From: CAIMFV01 sp040757715
GTDB lineage: Bacteria > Pseudomonadota > Alphaproteobacteria > Caulobacterales > Caulobacteraceae
NCBI GenBank assembly: GCA_040757715.1
Contig: JBFLWS010000002.1
Coordinates: forward strand, 1 to 64,000
Length of the DNA: 64,000 bases
Direction: 5' to 3'
Made by a program: the position numbers and the translations under genes. Positions 8,084 to 16,719 of the stretch are shown here, piece after piece. Every line of letters starts with the position of its first letter. The stretch's first letter is position 1. The notes beneath the pieces are model-generated. The model was not told the DNA's origin. It saw only the letters and a program-made list of their open reading frames with translations, and made no database searches.

Positions 8084-9300
8084 TTGCGGTCAGTCCAAAG
8101 GCCTCAAACTGCGAAACGGCGCTCCGCAGCTTCGCCGACGCCGCCCACGCCGTCGGCGTTCTTCACCCCGATATCGCGCTGCATTGTCTGCGCCCGCACG
8201 TCATCGCCGGCCAAGCCCGCCAGTTCGCCGCGGCCTTCCCGGGGAAGGTTTACTACGCGGTCAAGGCCAATCCCCATGAGGCGGTGCTGAAGGCTTTGTG
8301 GTACGCGGGCGTGCGCAATTACGACGTCGCTTCGATTGGCGAGATCGAGCATGTCGCCGCCCATTTGCCGCGGGCGGGCATGGCGTTCATGAACCCGGTC
8401 AAGCCGCGGAGCGCCATCGCTCGCGCCTATTTCGACTTCGGCGTCAGGACCTTTGCGCTGGATGCGGAATGGGAACTGGCGAAAATCCTGCGGGAAACCG
8501 GCGGCGCCCGCGATCTCAGGCTGGTGGTTCGTCTGGCGACGCCGGATGGGCATTCCGATTGGCACGTTTCCTCAAAGTTTGGCGCTAGCGTGCCGGACGG
8601 AATCGAATTGCTGCGCGCGGCCCGCCGGTCCGCAGCGCTCACGGGGCTTACCTTTCACGTCGGATCCTTGTGCCTCAACCCCAAGGCCTATCGCCAGGCC
8701 CTCGGACTGTGCGGGCAAGTCGCGCGGGGGGCGGGCGGTGGTCTGGATCTGATCGACGTCGGCGGCGGCTTTCCGGTCGCCTACGACGGTCTGACCCCGC
8801 CGCCGCTGGCGGACTACATGGCGGAGATCACGGCCGGTCTTGCCGACCTGCCGCTGCGTCCTGACGCCGCCATCTGCGCCGAGCCTGGTCGCGCACTCAG
8901 CGCGCCGGGGGGCAGCGTCGTGGTTCGCGTGCTCGGCCGGCGGGGACGCCAACTGTTCCTGAACGACGGCCAGTATGGCGGCCTGGCCTCCCCCGGTCCA
9001 CCGCCGCCGAACCTCGGCTTGCCGCTACGTTTGCTAGGCGGGTCGTCGGGCGATCTCGTGCCGTTCGAGATTTTCGGCCCCACCTGCGATGGCACGGACA
9101 AATTGGGCGGCGCCTTTCTGCTTCCGGAGTCGGTCGCCGAGGGCGACTGGATCGAGATCGGCCAGCATGGCGCCTACGGCTCGACCCTGCGCTCCGACTT
9201 CAACGGTTTTCAGGCCTCGGCTTTCGTCTGTGTCGACGACGGGCCGCTGCTCGACACCCCCGGCTATTCGCATCCCCGCAAGAAGGACAGAAATCCATGA
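8080..9300 (+). CDS. Ornithine-decarboxylase-like PLP enzyme (fold type III)
   Basis: A 406-residue group IV decarboxylase. The PLP lysine is K62 in YYAVKANP; other family marks are HVGSLCLN (H183), the phosphate-binding VGGGF (217-221), AEPGRA (258-263), the catalytic cysteine in GPTCDGTD (C326) and HGAYGSTLRSDFNGF near the end. This set is that of eukaryotic-type ornithine/arginine/lysine decarboxylases. The start is GTG 8080, overlapping the exporter stop as GTGA. Because the next gene releases ornithine when it uses arginine as donor, this enzyme may turn that ornithine into putrescine, or it may decarboxylate the guanidinated product. Which diamine or amino acid it uses cannot be told from sequence. 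Confidence 0.85.
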   Translation: MIAVSPKASNCETALRSFADAAHAVGVLHPDIALHCLRPHVIAGQARQFAAAFPGKVYYAVKANPHEAVLKALWYAGVRNYDVASIGEIEHVAAHLPRAGMAFMNPVKPRSAIARAYFDFGVRTFALDAEWELAKILRETGGARDLRLVVRLATPDGHSDWHVSSKFGASVPDGIELLRAARRSAALTGLTFHVGSLCLNPKAYRQALGLCGQVARGAGGGLDLIDVGGGFPVAYDGLTPPPLADYMAEITAGLADLPLRPDAAICAEPGRALSAPGGSVVVRVLGRRGRQLFLNDGQYGGLASPGPPPPNLGLPLRLLGGSSGDLVPFEIFGPTCDGTDKLGGAFLLPESVAEGDWIEIGQHGAYGSTLRSDFNGFQASAFVCVDDGPLLDTPGYSHPRKKDRNP

Positions 9301-10415
9301 GTTCGCTTGTGCTTGATCGCCCCGAAACCTTGCCCCCCGTCAGCAAGGCCTCGCCTTCGCCGGTGTGCTCGCACAACGAATGGGATCCGCTGGAAGAAGT
9401 GATCGTGGGGCGCGCCGACTACGCCTGTCTGCCCGAATATATCGACCCCGACGACTACTGCTGCGCCGATGTCACCGATGTTGGCGAGCTGATGGACATG
9501 CTGGGCATCCAGCCGGACTCCACCTATTCCACCAAGCGCATCACCGCCGCCAACCGCAGGTTCGAGGAGATGGCGCGGCTGCTCACGGCCGAGGGCGTGA
9601 CCGTGCGTCGGCCAGAGTCCTTCGCCTTCAGTAAGCAATATTCCACGCCGCACTGGGCGGTGAACTGCGGCTACAATTCCTGCAATCCGCGCGACCTGTT
9701 TCTGGTGATCGGCGAGACGATCCTCGAAACGCCGATGTCCTCGCGCGAACGCTACTTTGAATCCTGGGCCTATAAGCCGCTCCTCAAGGAATATTTCCGC
9801 GCCGGCGCCCGCTGGGTGGCCGCGCCCAAGCCGGAGCTGGCCGACGCGCTCTACGATCCCGATTTCACCGACGGGCCGTTCTCCATCACGGAATTCGAGC
9901 CGTGCTTCGACGCCGCTGATTTTGTCCGCTGCGGGCGCGACATTGTCGGTCAGCTCAGCGAAGTGACCAATCGCTCAGGCGTGGAATGGCTGCAGCGCTT
10001 CCTGGGTGACGACTACCGGGTCTCGCTGATCAGCAGCCGCGATGATTGCGCCTTCCACATCGACACCACTTTTGTGCCGCTGGCCCCGGGGCGCGTGCTG
10101 GTGAACCCAGATTTCCTTGATCGCGCCTCCATCCCCGAGGCGATCCGCCACTGGGAATTTCTCGAAGCGCCCGAGCCGGCGCCCTATCCGCATTCCGTGC
10201 GGGGCTTCGTCTCCAACTGGATTTCGATGAACATGGTTTCCATCGACCCGCAACGGATGCTAGTCGACGCCCGACAGGAGCCGCTGATCGCCGCCCTGAA
10301 AGGTTGGGGTTTCGATCCGATCCCGTTCGACGCCTCGCCGCTCTATGCGTTTGGCGGCGGTTTTCACTGCGTGACGCTCGATGTACGCCGACGCGGGATA
10401 TTGGAATCCTATTGA
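9297..10415 (+). CDS. Arginine:amine amidinotransferase (AGAT-like)
   Basis: A 372-residue enzyme strikingly like human glycine amidinotransferase. It shares CFDAADF...GRDI (203-215), HIDTTF (254-259) and GGGFHCVTLDVRRRG (353-367). The aligned catalytic triad is D205, H254 and C358, with the same 49-residue Asp-His spacing as the human enzyme. It moves the amidino group of arginine to an amine acceptor and releases ornithine. The residues aligned with human N300 and M302, which as I recall line the acceptor site, are C251 and F253, so glycine may not be the acceptor. It overlaps the ODC-like gene by ATGA and ends the operon. No terminator is clear after it. Confidence 0.9.
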   Translation: MSSLVLDRPETLPPVSKASPSPVCSHNEWDPLEEVIVGRADYACLPEYIDPDDYCCADVTDVGELMDMLGIQPDSTYSTKRITAANRRFEEMARLLTAEGVTVRRPESFAFSKQYSTPHWAVNCGYNSCNPRDLFLVIGETILETPMSSRERYFESWAYKPLLKEYFRAGARWVAAPKPELADALYDPDFTDGPFSITEFEPCFDAADFVRCGRDIVGQLSEVTNRSGVEWLQRFLGDDYRVSLISSRDDCAFHIDTTFVPLAPGRVLVNPDFLDRASIPEAIRHWEFLEAPEPAPYPHSVRGFVSNWISMNMVSIDPQRMLVDARQEPLIAALKGWGFDPIPFDASPLYAFGGGFHCVTLDVRRRGILESY

Positions 10416-10660
10416 GCGGTGAATCTGCCCAGCAGACGCAAGATTGGGGAAAGGGCTTTGCCAAGTTAACCAGCCGCGAGCGCGACGAGGGCGGAAGACC
10501 TAGCAACAGGTGTTTTATCGTTCGACTGATGGGATGGACGGCCCCTGTGTCTCGCCTCGAAGCGCTTACGGCGGCTGTTGTCTAAGCAACCCTCAATCAG
10601 GGGTCTTCCACTGATGCCAGCCCCCTTCGTGCGGAGCGGGCGCCTGCACGCAATCTGATT
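10416..10660. other. Intergenic stretch, no gene seen
   Basis: These roughly 245 bases follow the amidinotransferase and precede the operator-like palindrome at 10661. I see no convincing coding frame, riboswitch or strong terminator. A short ORF-like opening crosses the region but has no recognisable protein features. Confidence 0.4.
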
Positions 10661-10673
10661 ATTGTCGGACAAT
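10661..10673. promoter_or_regulatory. FadR/GntR-like operator palindrome upstream of the GH74 gene
   Basis: ATTGTCGGACAAT is a perfect inverted repeat with six-base arms and one central base. Its core TTGTCGGACAA fits the TnGTnnnACnA pattern typical of FadR-subfamily GntR repressors. It sits 81 bases before the ATG of the xyloglucanase gene. No FadR-type regulator is adjacent; the GntR gene at 54308 is of the HutC type. The regulator may be elsewhere. Confidence 0.5.
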
Positions 10674-10753
10674 TCAAAAGGTCCTATGCTCACCCTCCAA
10701 TCGGCTGCGGCGTGGTGCGCCGCCAAGACCGATGACTTGGGGAGAGTTCATCC

Positions 10754-12943
10754 ATGCGTTCGCGCCACCTTTATATCGCAGCGTTTACCGCCGCGGCGGC
10801 TCTTGTTAGCGCTAGCACGGCCGCGGCGGCCCCGACCTCGCAAGCCTATAGTTGGGCCACCGTGCCCTGGGGCGGCGGCGGCTATGTGGACGGCTTCGTT
10901 TATCACCCCAAGGTCAAGGGCCTGCTCTACACCCGCACCGATGTGGGCGGGGCCTATCGCTACGACTACGCCGCCAAGCGCTGGATCCCCCTGCAGGACA
11001 GTCTGGCCCGCGAGGACGGCGACTTCACCGGCATTCTTAGCATCGCTGTGGACCCCAACGACGCCAACAAGCTCTACGTGGCCTGCGGCCTCTACCTTGG
11101 CCAGTGGGCCCACGACGGGGCGGTGATGCGCTCGGACGACCAGGGCGCTACCTGGAAGAAGACCGAGCTGAAGATCAAGCTCGGCGGCAATTCCGACGGC
11201 CGCGGCGCGGGCGAGCGGCTGCAGGTGGACCCCAACAGCGGCAATATCCTCTTCCTCGGCTCCAACCAGGACGGCCTTTGGAAGAGCACGGACGGGGCCA
11301 AGAGCTTCGCCAAGGTCGGTTTCCCCAACGCCAATGTGTCGCTGGTGCTGTTCGACCCGAACTCAGGCGCCAAGGGCGCGGCGAGCCAGACCATCTTTGT
11401 GGGCTCCAATGCCGACAAGGGCGGGCTGTGGGTCAGCCACGACGGCGGATCGAGCTTCGCCCTCGTCCCCGGCGCGCCGCTGCAATCGCCCCAGCGTGCG
11501 GTGATCAGCGCCGACGGCTATCTCTACGTCGCCTTCTCCGCCGGCGACGGCAAGAACAAGAACGAGATCAATCCCAGCAACGCCGCCACGGGCGGGGTGT
11601 GGAAGATGGCGCTGAAAACCGGCCAGTGGACCGAGATCACCCCGGTGAAAACCAGCGGGTGGCAAGGCGGCTGGTCCGGCGTCGACGTCGATCCCTCCCA
11701 TCCCGGCACCATCGTCGCCTCCACCCTCGACCACTGGTGGCCGGAGTCGGACGACATCTTCATCTCCAGGGACGGCGGGTCTCATTGGTCGTCCCTGCGC
11801 AAGCAATCCCATGGCGCGACGCGCTTCCCCTGGCGCGAAGGCGAATGGATGGGCAGCTGGATCTCCGACGTGAAGATCAATCCGTTCAATCCGGACGAGC
11901 TGATCTACGGCACCGGCGGCGGCCTTTGGATGAGCCGCAACCTCACCGCGGCCGACAGCGGCAAGACCGTCGAGTTCGACTTCGCCGACGACAATCTGGA
12001 AGAGACCGCGACCATCGATCTGGTGTCGCCCCCAGCGGGCGCAACGCTAGTGGTGGCCTTTGGCGACGTAGGCGGCGCGGCCTGGGACGACATCACCAAG
12101 TCGCCGCCGGCCAGCGCGGTGTTCAAGGGCGGCACCCATCGTTCGGTGGGTGTGGCCTGGCTGAAGCCCAACCTCATGGCCCGCACGCTCGACAGCAAGC
12201 CCTACGGCTACTATTCCGAGGACGGGGCCCAGACCTGGAACACCTTCCCCACCACCCCGCCCTATTCGCCCCAGGACGCGCAAGGCAACTGGCGCACCCA
12301 GGGCGCCATCGCCGTGGCCGCCGGCGGCTCGTCCATGGTCTGGAACATTCCGCGCGACACCGCCTACTATTCCTTCGACAAGGGCAAGACCTGGACCCCG
12401 TCGCAGGGCTGGCCGAAGGATGTCGACGGCAGGCTGAATCCCGTGGCCGACAAGGCCGTGAACGGGGTGTTCTATGTGCATGACCGCGCCAGCGGCAAAA
12501 TTCTGATCAGCGTCGACGGCGGCAAGAGCTTCAAGCCGACCATCACCGGCCTGCCTTCCCTCAACGGCTGGGAGAGCGCCCTGCTGGCCACCGCCCCAGG
12601 CGCGGCGCGCGACCTATGGCTGGCGGGTCCGTTCGGGCTCCTGCACTCTCCTGATCCGGGTTCGCCCATGGTCAGCGTCAAGGACATCAACGAGGCCTGG
12701 CAGATCGGCTTCGGCAAGGCCGCCCCCGGTCAGACCCGCGCCACGGTGTTCCTGGCCGGCAAGATCAAGGGCCAGGCCGGACTCTGGCGCTCGGACGATC
12801 AGGGCAAGAGCTGGGTCCGCATCAATGACGACGTGCATCGCTTCAGCGACGGCGGCAATCTCACCGGCGACCCCACTGAATACGGCACAGTCTATATGGG
12901 TCGCGCCGCCGGCGGTCTCATCGTGGGCAAGATCAAGCCGTAA
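10754..12943 (+). CDS. Secreted GH74 xyloglucanase / xyloglucan-oligosaccharide hydrolase
   Basis: A 729-residue protein with a signal peptide (about 1-26, ending in an alanine run) and two tandem seven-bladed propellers made of BNR-like units such as RSDDQGATW, ISRDGGSHW, YYSFDKGKTWTP and RSDDQGKSWVRI. The N-terminal GGGGYVDGFVYHP and TRTDVGGAYRYD segments are diagnostic for glycoside hydrolase family 74; D63 aligns with one of the two catalytic aspartates. GH74 enzymes cut the beta-1,4-glucan backbone of xyloglucan, endo- or chain-end-specific. No CBM or dockerin is seen. It stands alone, with no other polysaccharide genes nearby, and has its own operator-like palindrome at 10661-10673. Confidence 0.88.
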   Translation: MRSRHLYIAAFTAAAALVSASTAAAAPTSQAYSWATVPWGGGGYVDGFVYHPKVKGLLYTRTDVGGAYRYDYAAKRWIPLQDSLAREDGDFTGILSIAVDPNDANKLYVACGLYLGQWAHDGAVMRSDDQGATWKKTELKIKLGGNSDGRGAGERLQVDPNSGNILFLGSNQDGLWKSTDGAKSFAKVGFPNANVSLVLFDPNSGAKGAASQTIFVGSNADKGGLWVSHDGGSSFALVPGAPLQSPQRAVISADGYLYVAFSAGDGKNKNEINPSNAATGGVWKMALKTGQWTEITPVKTSGWQGGWSGVDVDPSHPGTIVASTLDHWWPESDDIFISRDGGSHWSSLRKQSHGATRFPWREGEWMGSWISDVKINPFNPDELIYGTGGGLWMSRNLTAADSGKTVEFDFADDNLEETATIDLVSPPAGATLVVAFGDVGGAAWDDITKSPPASAVFKGGTHRSVGVAWLKPNLMARTLDSKPYGYYSEDGAQTWNTFPTTPPYSPQDAQGNWRTQGAIAVAAGGSSMVWNIPRDTAYYSFDKGKTWTPSQGWPKDVDGRLNPVADKAVNGVFYVHDRASGKILISVDGGKSFKPTITGLPSLNGWESALLATAPGAARDLWLAGPFGLLHSPDPGSPMVSVKDINEAWQIGFGKAAPGQTRATVFLAGKIKGQAGLWRSDDQGKSWVRINDDVHRFSDGGNLTGDPTEYGTVYMGRAAGGLIVGKIKP

Positions 12944-12952
12944 GGGGAACTG

Positions 12953-12979
12953 GGGCTCGACGCCACGCGCGCCGAGCCC
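12953..12979. terminator. Possible bidirectional terminator hairpin
   Basis: GGGCTCG (12953-12959) pairs with CGAGCCC (12973-12979) across a 13-base loop, just between the convergent ends of the GH74 gene and the acyl-CoA dehydrogenase gene. There is no T-run, so a rho-independent role is weakly supported. Confidence 0.35.
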
Positions 12980-12988
12980 TCTCCAGGA

Positions 12989-14125
12989 TCACGCCGCGGC
13001 GTCGAGGCTCAGGTGCTCGTAGCGGGCCAGGTGATGGTCCACCGAGCCGAACAGGCCCTCGATGATGGTGACGCGCTTGAAGTAGTGGCCGATGGCCAGC
13101 TCGTCGGTCATGCCCATACCGCCGTGGATCTGGATGGCGTTCTGGCCCACGAAGCGCGAGCCCTTGCCGATCTGCACCTTGGCCGCCGAGGCTGCCTTGG
13201 CCCGCTCGGTCGCGTCGCCGTCGAGCTTCATGGTCACCATGTAGGTCATGGAGACGCCCTGCTCCACGTGCATGAACATGTCCACGAGGCGATGCTGCAG
13301 CACCTGGAAGCTGGCGATGGGCGCGCCGAACTGCTTGCGCTGGCGGGCGTAGTCGAGGGTGCCGGCGTGCAGCTTGCGCATAGCGCCCACGGCCTCGGCG
13401 CTGGTGGCGGCGATGCCTTCGTCCACCACGCGCTCGATCAGGGGCAGGCTCGCCCCCTCCTCGCCGATGAGCAAGGCGGGCGTGTTGTCGAACTGCAGTT
13501 CCGAGGCGCGATTGCCGTCCACGGTGGGATAGTCGCGGCGGGTGACGCCCGCGGCGTTCGCCTCCACCAGAAACACCGAGACGCCGCCGGCGTCGCGCTG
13601 AGCCCCGCCGGTGCGGGCGGTGACGATGAAGTGGGTGGCGAAGGGCGCGCCCACCACCACCGCCTTGCGGCCGGTGAGGCTGTAGGCCGAGCCCGCCTTC
13701 TTGGCCGTGGTGGAGAGGTCGGCGAGGTTATAGCGCCCGGTCGGCTCGGCGTAGGCGAAGGCGAACACCGCTGTGCCCTCGATGATCTGCGGAATGTACT
13801 CCGCCGCCAGCTCGCCGCCGTCGTGCTTCAGGACGCCGCCCGCCAGCACCACCGTGCCGAGATAGGGCTCGATGACGAGGCCTTTGCCGAACTCTTCCAT
13901 GACGATCATGTTCTCGATCGCCCCGCCGCCCAGGCCGCCGAAGTCTTCGGCGAAGGGCGCGCCCAGGATGCCGAGCTCTTCGGCGAAGGTTTTCCAGTAG
14001 TCGGGACGCCAGCCGGCCTCGGACTTCACGATGGCCCGGCGGGTGTCGAAGTCGTACTGGTTCTGAACAAAGCGCGCGACCTGATCGCGCAGCATCGACT
14101 GTTCTTCAGTGAAATTGAAATCCAT
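12989..14125 (-). CDS. Acyl-CoA dehydrogenase, small-subunit type (pair 1)
   Basis: A 378-residue FAD flavoprotein of the acyl-CoA dehydrogenase family. I chose ATG 14125 because MDFNFTEEQSMLRDQV is the usual family N-terminus. The C-terminal domain has RKQFGAPIASFQVLQHR and IQIHGGMGMTDELAIGHYFKR. The short tail (IEGLFGSVDHHLARY) lacks the YEGT catalytic glutamate of MCAD-type enzymes. Small subunits like this usually pair with a larger, adjacent partner to form an alpha2-beta2 enzyme, as in steroid side-chain FadE pairs. The partner here is the gene at 14578-15774, separated by a 450-base stretch with palindromic repeats. Confidence 0.85.
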   Translation of the reverse strand: MDFNFTEEQSMLRDQVARFVQNQYDFDTRRAIVKSEAGWRPDYWKTFAEELGILGAPFAEDFGGLGGGAIENMIVMEEFGKGLVIEPYLGTVVLAGGVLKHDGGELAAEYIPQIIEGTAVFAFAYAEPTGRYNLADLSTTAKKAGSAYSLTGRKAVVVGAPFATHFIVTARTGGAQRDAGGVSVFLVEANAAGVTRRDYPTVDGNRASELQFDNTPALLIGEEGASLPLIERVVDEGIAATSAEAVGAMRKLHAGTLDYARQRKQFGAPIASFQVLQHRLVDMFMHVEQGVSMTYMVTMKLDGDATERAKAASAAKVQIGKGSRFVGQNAIQIHGGMGMTDELAIGHYFKRVTIIEGLFGSVDHHLARYEHLSLDAAA

Positions 14126-14230
14126 CGGTGCGTTCCCAGTTGGTGTTTCGTTGGAGGTCCGCCGGGCCCCTTGCAGGGCGAAGCGGACGGGCTGCTTCAA
14201 ATATTCCGATCATTTCGGCGCGGGCGGGCG

Positions 14231-14273
14231 ACACCCCCCTCACCCTGCCCTCTCCCCCGCAAGGGGGGAGAGG
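14231..14273 (+). repeat. GC-rich palindromic intergenic repeat, copy 1
   Basis: A 43-base unit whose second half forms a hairpin (CTCTCCCCC, loop GCAA, GGGGGGAGAG). It is identical to the copy at 14480-14522. Elements of this kind are common between genes in alphaproteobacterial genomes. The rest of the 14126-14577 gap holds a further inverted relative and no gene I can support. Confidence 0.7.
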
Positions 14274-14330
14274 AGAGTTGGCGTCGCTCCCCTTCCCCTT
14301 GCGCGGCGGAGACGGGATTAACCTCCAAGT

Positions 14331-14373
14331 CCCCTCCCCCTTGCGGGGAGGGGGTAGGGGGTGGGGGTGAGGT
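14331..14373 (-). repeat. GC-rich palindromic repeat, diverged inverted copy
   Basis: CCCCTCCCCC-TTGC-GGGGAGGGGG forms a hairpin and continues into a G-rich tail. Its reverse complement resembles the direct copies on either side (core CCCTCCCC-GCAA-GGGGGAGGGG) but with several changes. It lies in opposite orientation between them. Confidence 0.6.
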
Positions 14374-14479
14374 GCGCGACTTCACCGAGACTTCCACCTC
14401 GGCCAACACGGCGTCGAGATCATCCGCCACCTGCCGGTCGCTGGCGACAAGGGGCCCCGGTTGGCGACGTCTGCGCACA

Positions 14480-14522
14480 ACACCCCCCTCACCCTGCCCT
14501 CTCCCCCGCAAGGGGGGAGAGG
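14480..14522 (+). repeat. GC-rich palindromic intergenic repeat, copy 2
   Basis: Same 43 bases as 14231-14273, starting ACACCCCCCTCACCCTGCCC. It ends about 55 bases from the 3' end of the acyl-CoA dehydrogenase gene at 14578. Read on the minus strand, the hairpins lie between the two genes of pair 1 and could lower expression of the second gene or protect the mRNA. Confidence 0.7.
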
Positions 14523-14577
14523 GAAGAGTAGGCGCTAACTCCACAGAGGGTGGCCGTTCGCGGACCATCAATTCAGC

Positions 14578-15774
<1,197 letters not shown>

Positions 15775-15856
15775 GACGCAGCTCCCTTCGCGCGGCCGGC
15801 GGTGAGCCGGTCGTCAATTGCCCGCGATGATAGGAGACGCGTCGCAAAAGCCAAGA

Positions 15857-15872
15857 TTGACGCGCGCGTAAA
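15857..15872. promoter_or_regulatory. Operator-like palindrome upstream of acyl-CoA dehydrogenase pair 1
   Basis: TTGACGCGCGCGTAAA is a 16-base inverted repeat matching at 14 of 16 positions, followed by a second CGTAAA. It resembles, from memory, the TTnACG...CGTnAA sites bound by MerR-type LiuR regulators of acyl-CoA catabolism. No such regulator is in the window, so the assignment is tentative. Confidence 0.35.
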
Positions 15873-15892
15873 CGTAAAGATTATTTTCTCGA

Positions 15893-16687
15893 CTACTGCG
15901 GCGGGGCGAGCCGCGGCATAGCGAAGGCGCCCGTGGTCGGCGCGGCGTTGGACACCCCGGCGGCGGCCGGCGGCAGCAGGGGCGGCCCCTCCGCCTCGCA
16001 GGCGGCCTGTTCGGCCACGCCTTCGCCCTTGGCCATGCGCTCCGTGGCGCGTTGACGCGCGGCGACAATGCGGGTTTCGAATTCGGACGGCTTCATGCGC
16101 GCCTGGGCCATTTTCTGCATCAGCCCGGTGCGGAAGTAGAACAGGCGGATCTGAGCGTTGAGCGAGGCCGGATCGACCTCCGCCGCCGCGGCGGCGTAGC
16201 CCGAGCAGCGCTCCACCTCCTCCAGGTTCAGCATGGCCAGAAGATCATAGGTGTTGGCCGCCGCCGGCGGCGGGTTGGCGTCGAAGTTCACCGGAATGCG
16301 CACCACAGCGCCGTCCACGGCCTGTCCATCCACCACGGCCGGGGTGAGGCGGAGCACGGGAGCGAGGGCCAGAGCGGCGGCGCCGAAGCCCTGCTCGGCC
16401 GGGGTCTCCTGCACCACGCGACAGGCGCGGGCGGTCCCGTCCAGGGCCACCTGGCATTCGATCACCGCGCGCCCGCTCACATGGGCCTTGGCCGCTTCGG
16501 GCGGGAACACCTTTTCCAGCTCGGCGGCGGTAGGGCGACGCACCCAGGTGGGGCGAACCACCGACTTGGCAGGCTTGACGTCGCCGGACACAGGCGGCGG
16601 CGGCGCGGGTGCGACCGGCGCAGCCACGATGGCGGCCGGAGCTGATGAGACGGCGGCCTGTAGGACCAGGGCGAGGAGGATCGACAT
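15893..16687 (-). CDS. TonB C-terminal-domain periplasmic protein
   Basis: About 264 residues. A hydrophobic N-terminus (MSILLALVLQAAVSSAP) is followed by an Ala/Pro-rich spacer and a TonB-type C-terminal domain at about 60-140 (GRAVIECQVALDGTARACRV, LRLTPAVVDGQAVDGAVVRI). The remaining C-terminal half is alanine-rich, helical and of no known fold. It resembles energy-transducer TonB relatives but lacks the usual cytoplasmic SxxxH anchor signature, so it may be a secreted or inner-membrane-anchored scaffold and not a true TonB. ATG 16687 is preferred; another ATG lies three codons upstream at 16696. Function not established. Confidence 0.65.
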   Translation of the reverse strand: MSILLALVLQAAVSSAPAAIVAAPVAPAPPPPVSGDVKPAKSVVRPTWVRRPTAAELEKVFPPEAAKAHVSGRAVIECQVALDGTARACRVVQETPAEQGFGAAALALAPVLRLTPAVVDGQAVDGAVVRIPVNFDANPPPAAANTYDLLAMLNLEEVERCSGYAAAAAEVDPASLNAQIRLFYFRTGLMQKMAQARMKPSEFETRIVAARQRATERMAKGEGVAEQAACEAEGPPLLPPAAAGVSNAAPTTGAFAMPRLAPPQ

Positions 16688-16719
16688 CGCCGCCACCCTA
16701 ACCCGACCACGCCGGAGGT

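Noticed and set aside
4558..10415. Classical siderophore cluster
   Set aside because: No NRPS, IucA/IucC-type synthetase, salicylate or catechol genes; the enzyme set points to guanidino or polyamine chemistry instead.
14231..14522. Possible CRISPR-like repeats
   Set aside because: Only two identical copies and one inverted relative, with spacing of about 60 to 200 bases and no cas genes; these are palindromic intergenic elements.
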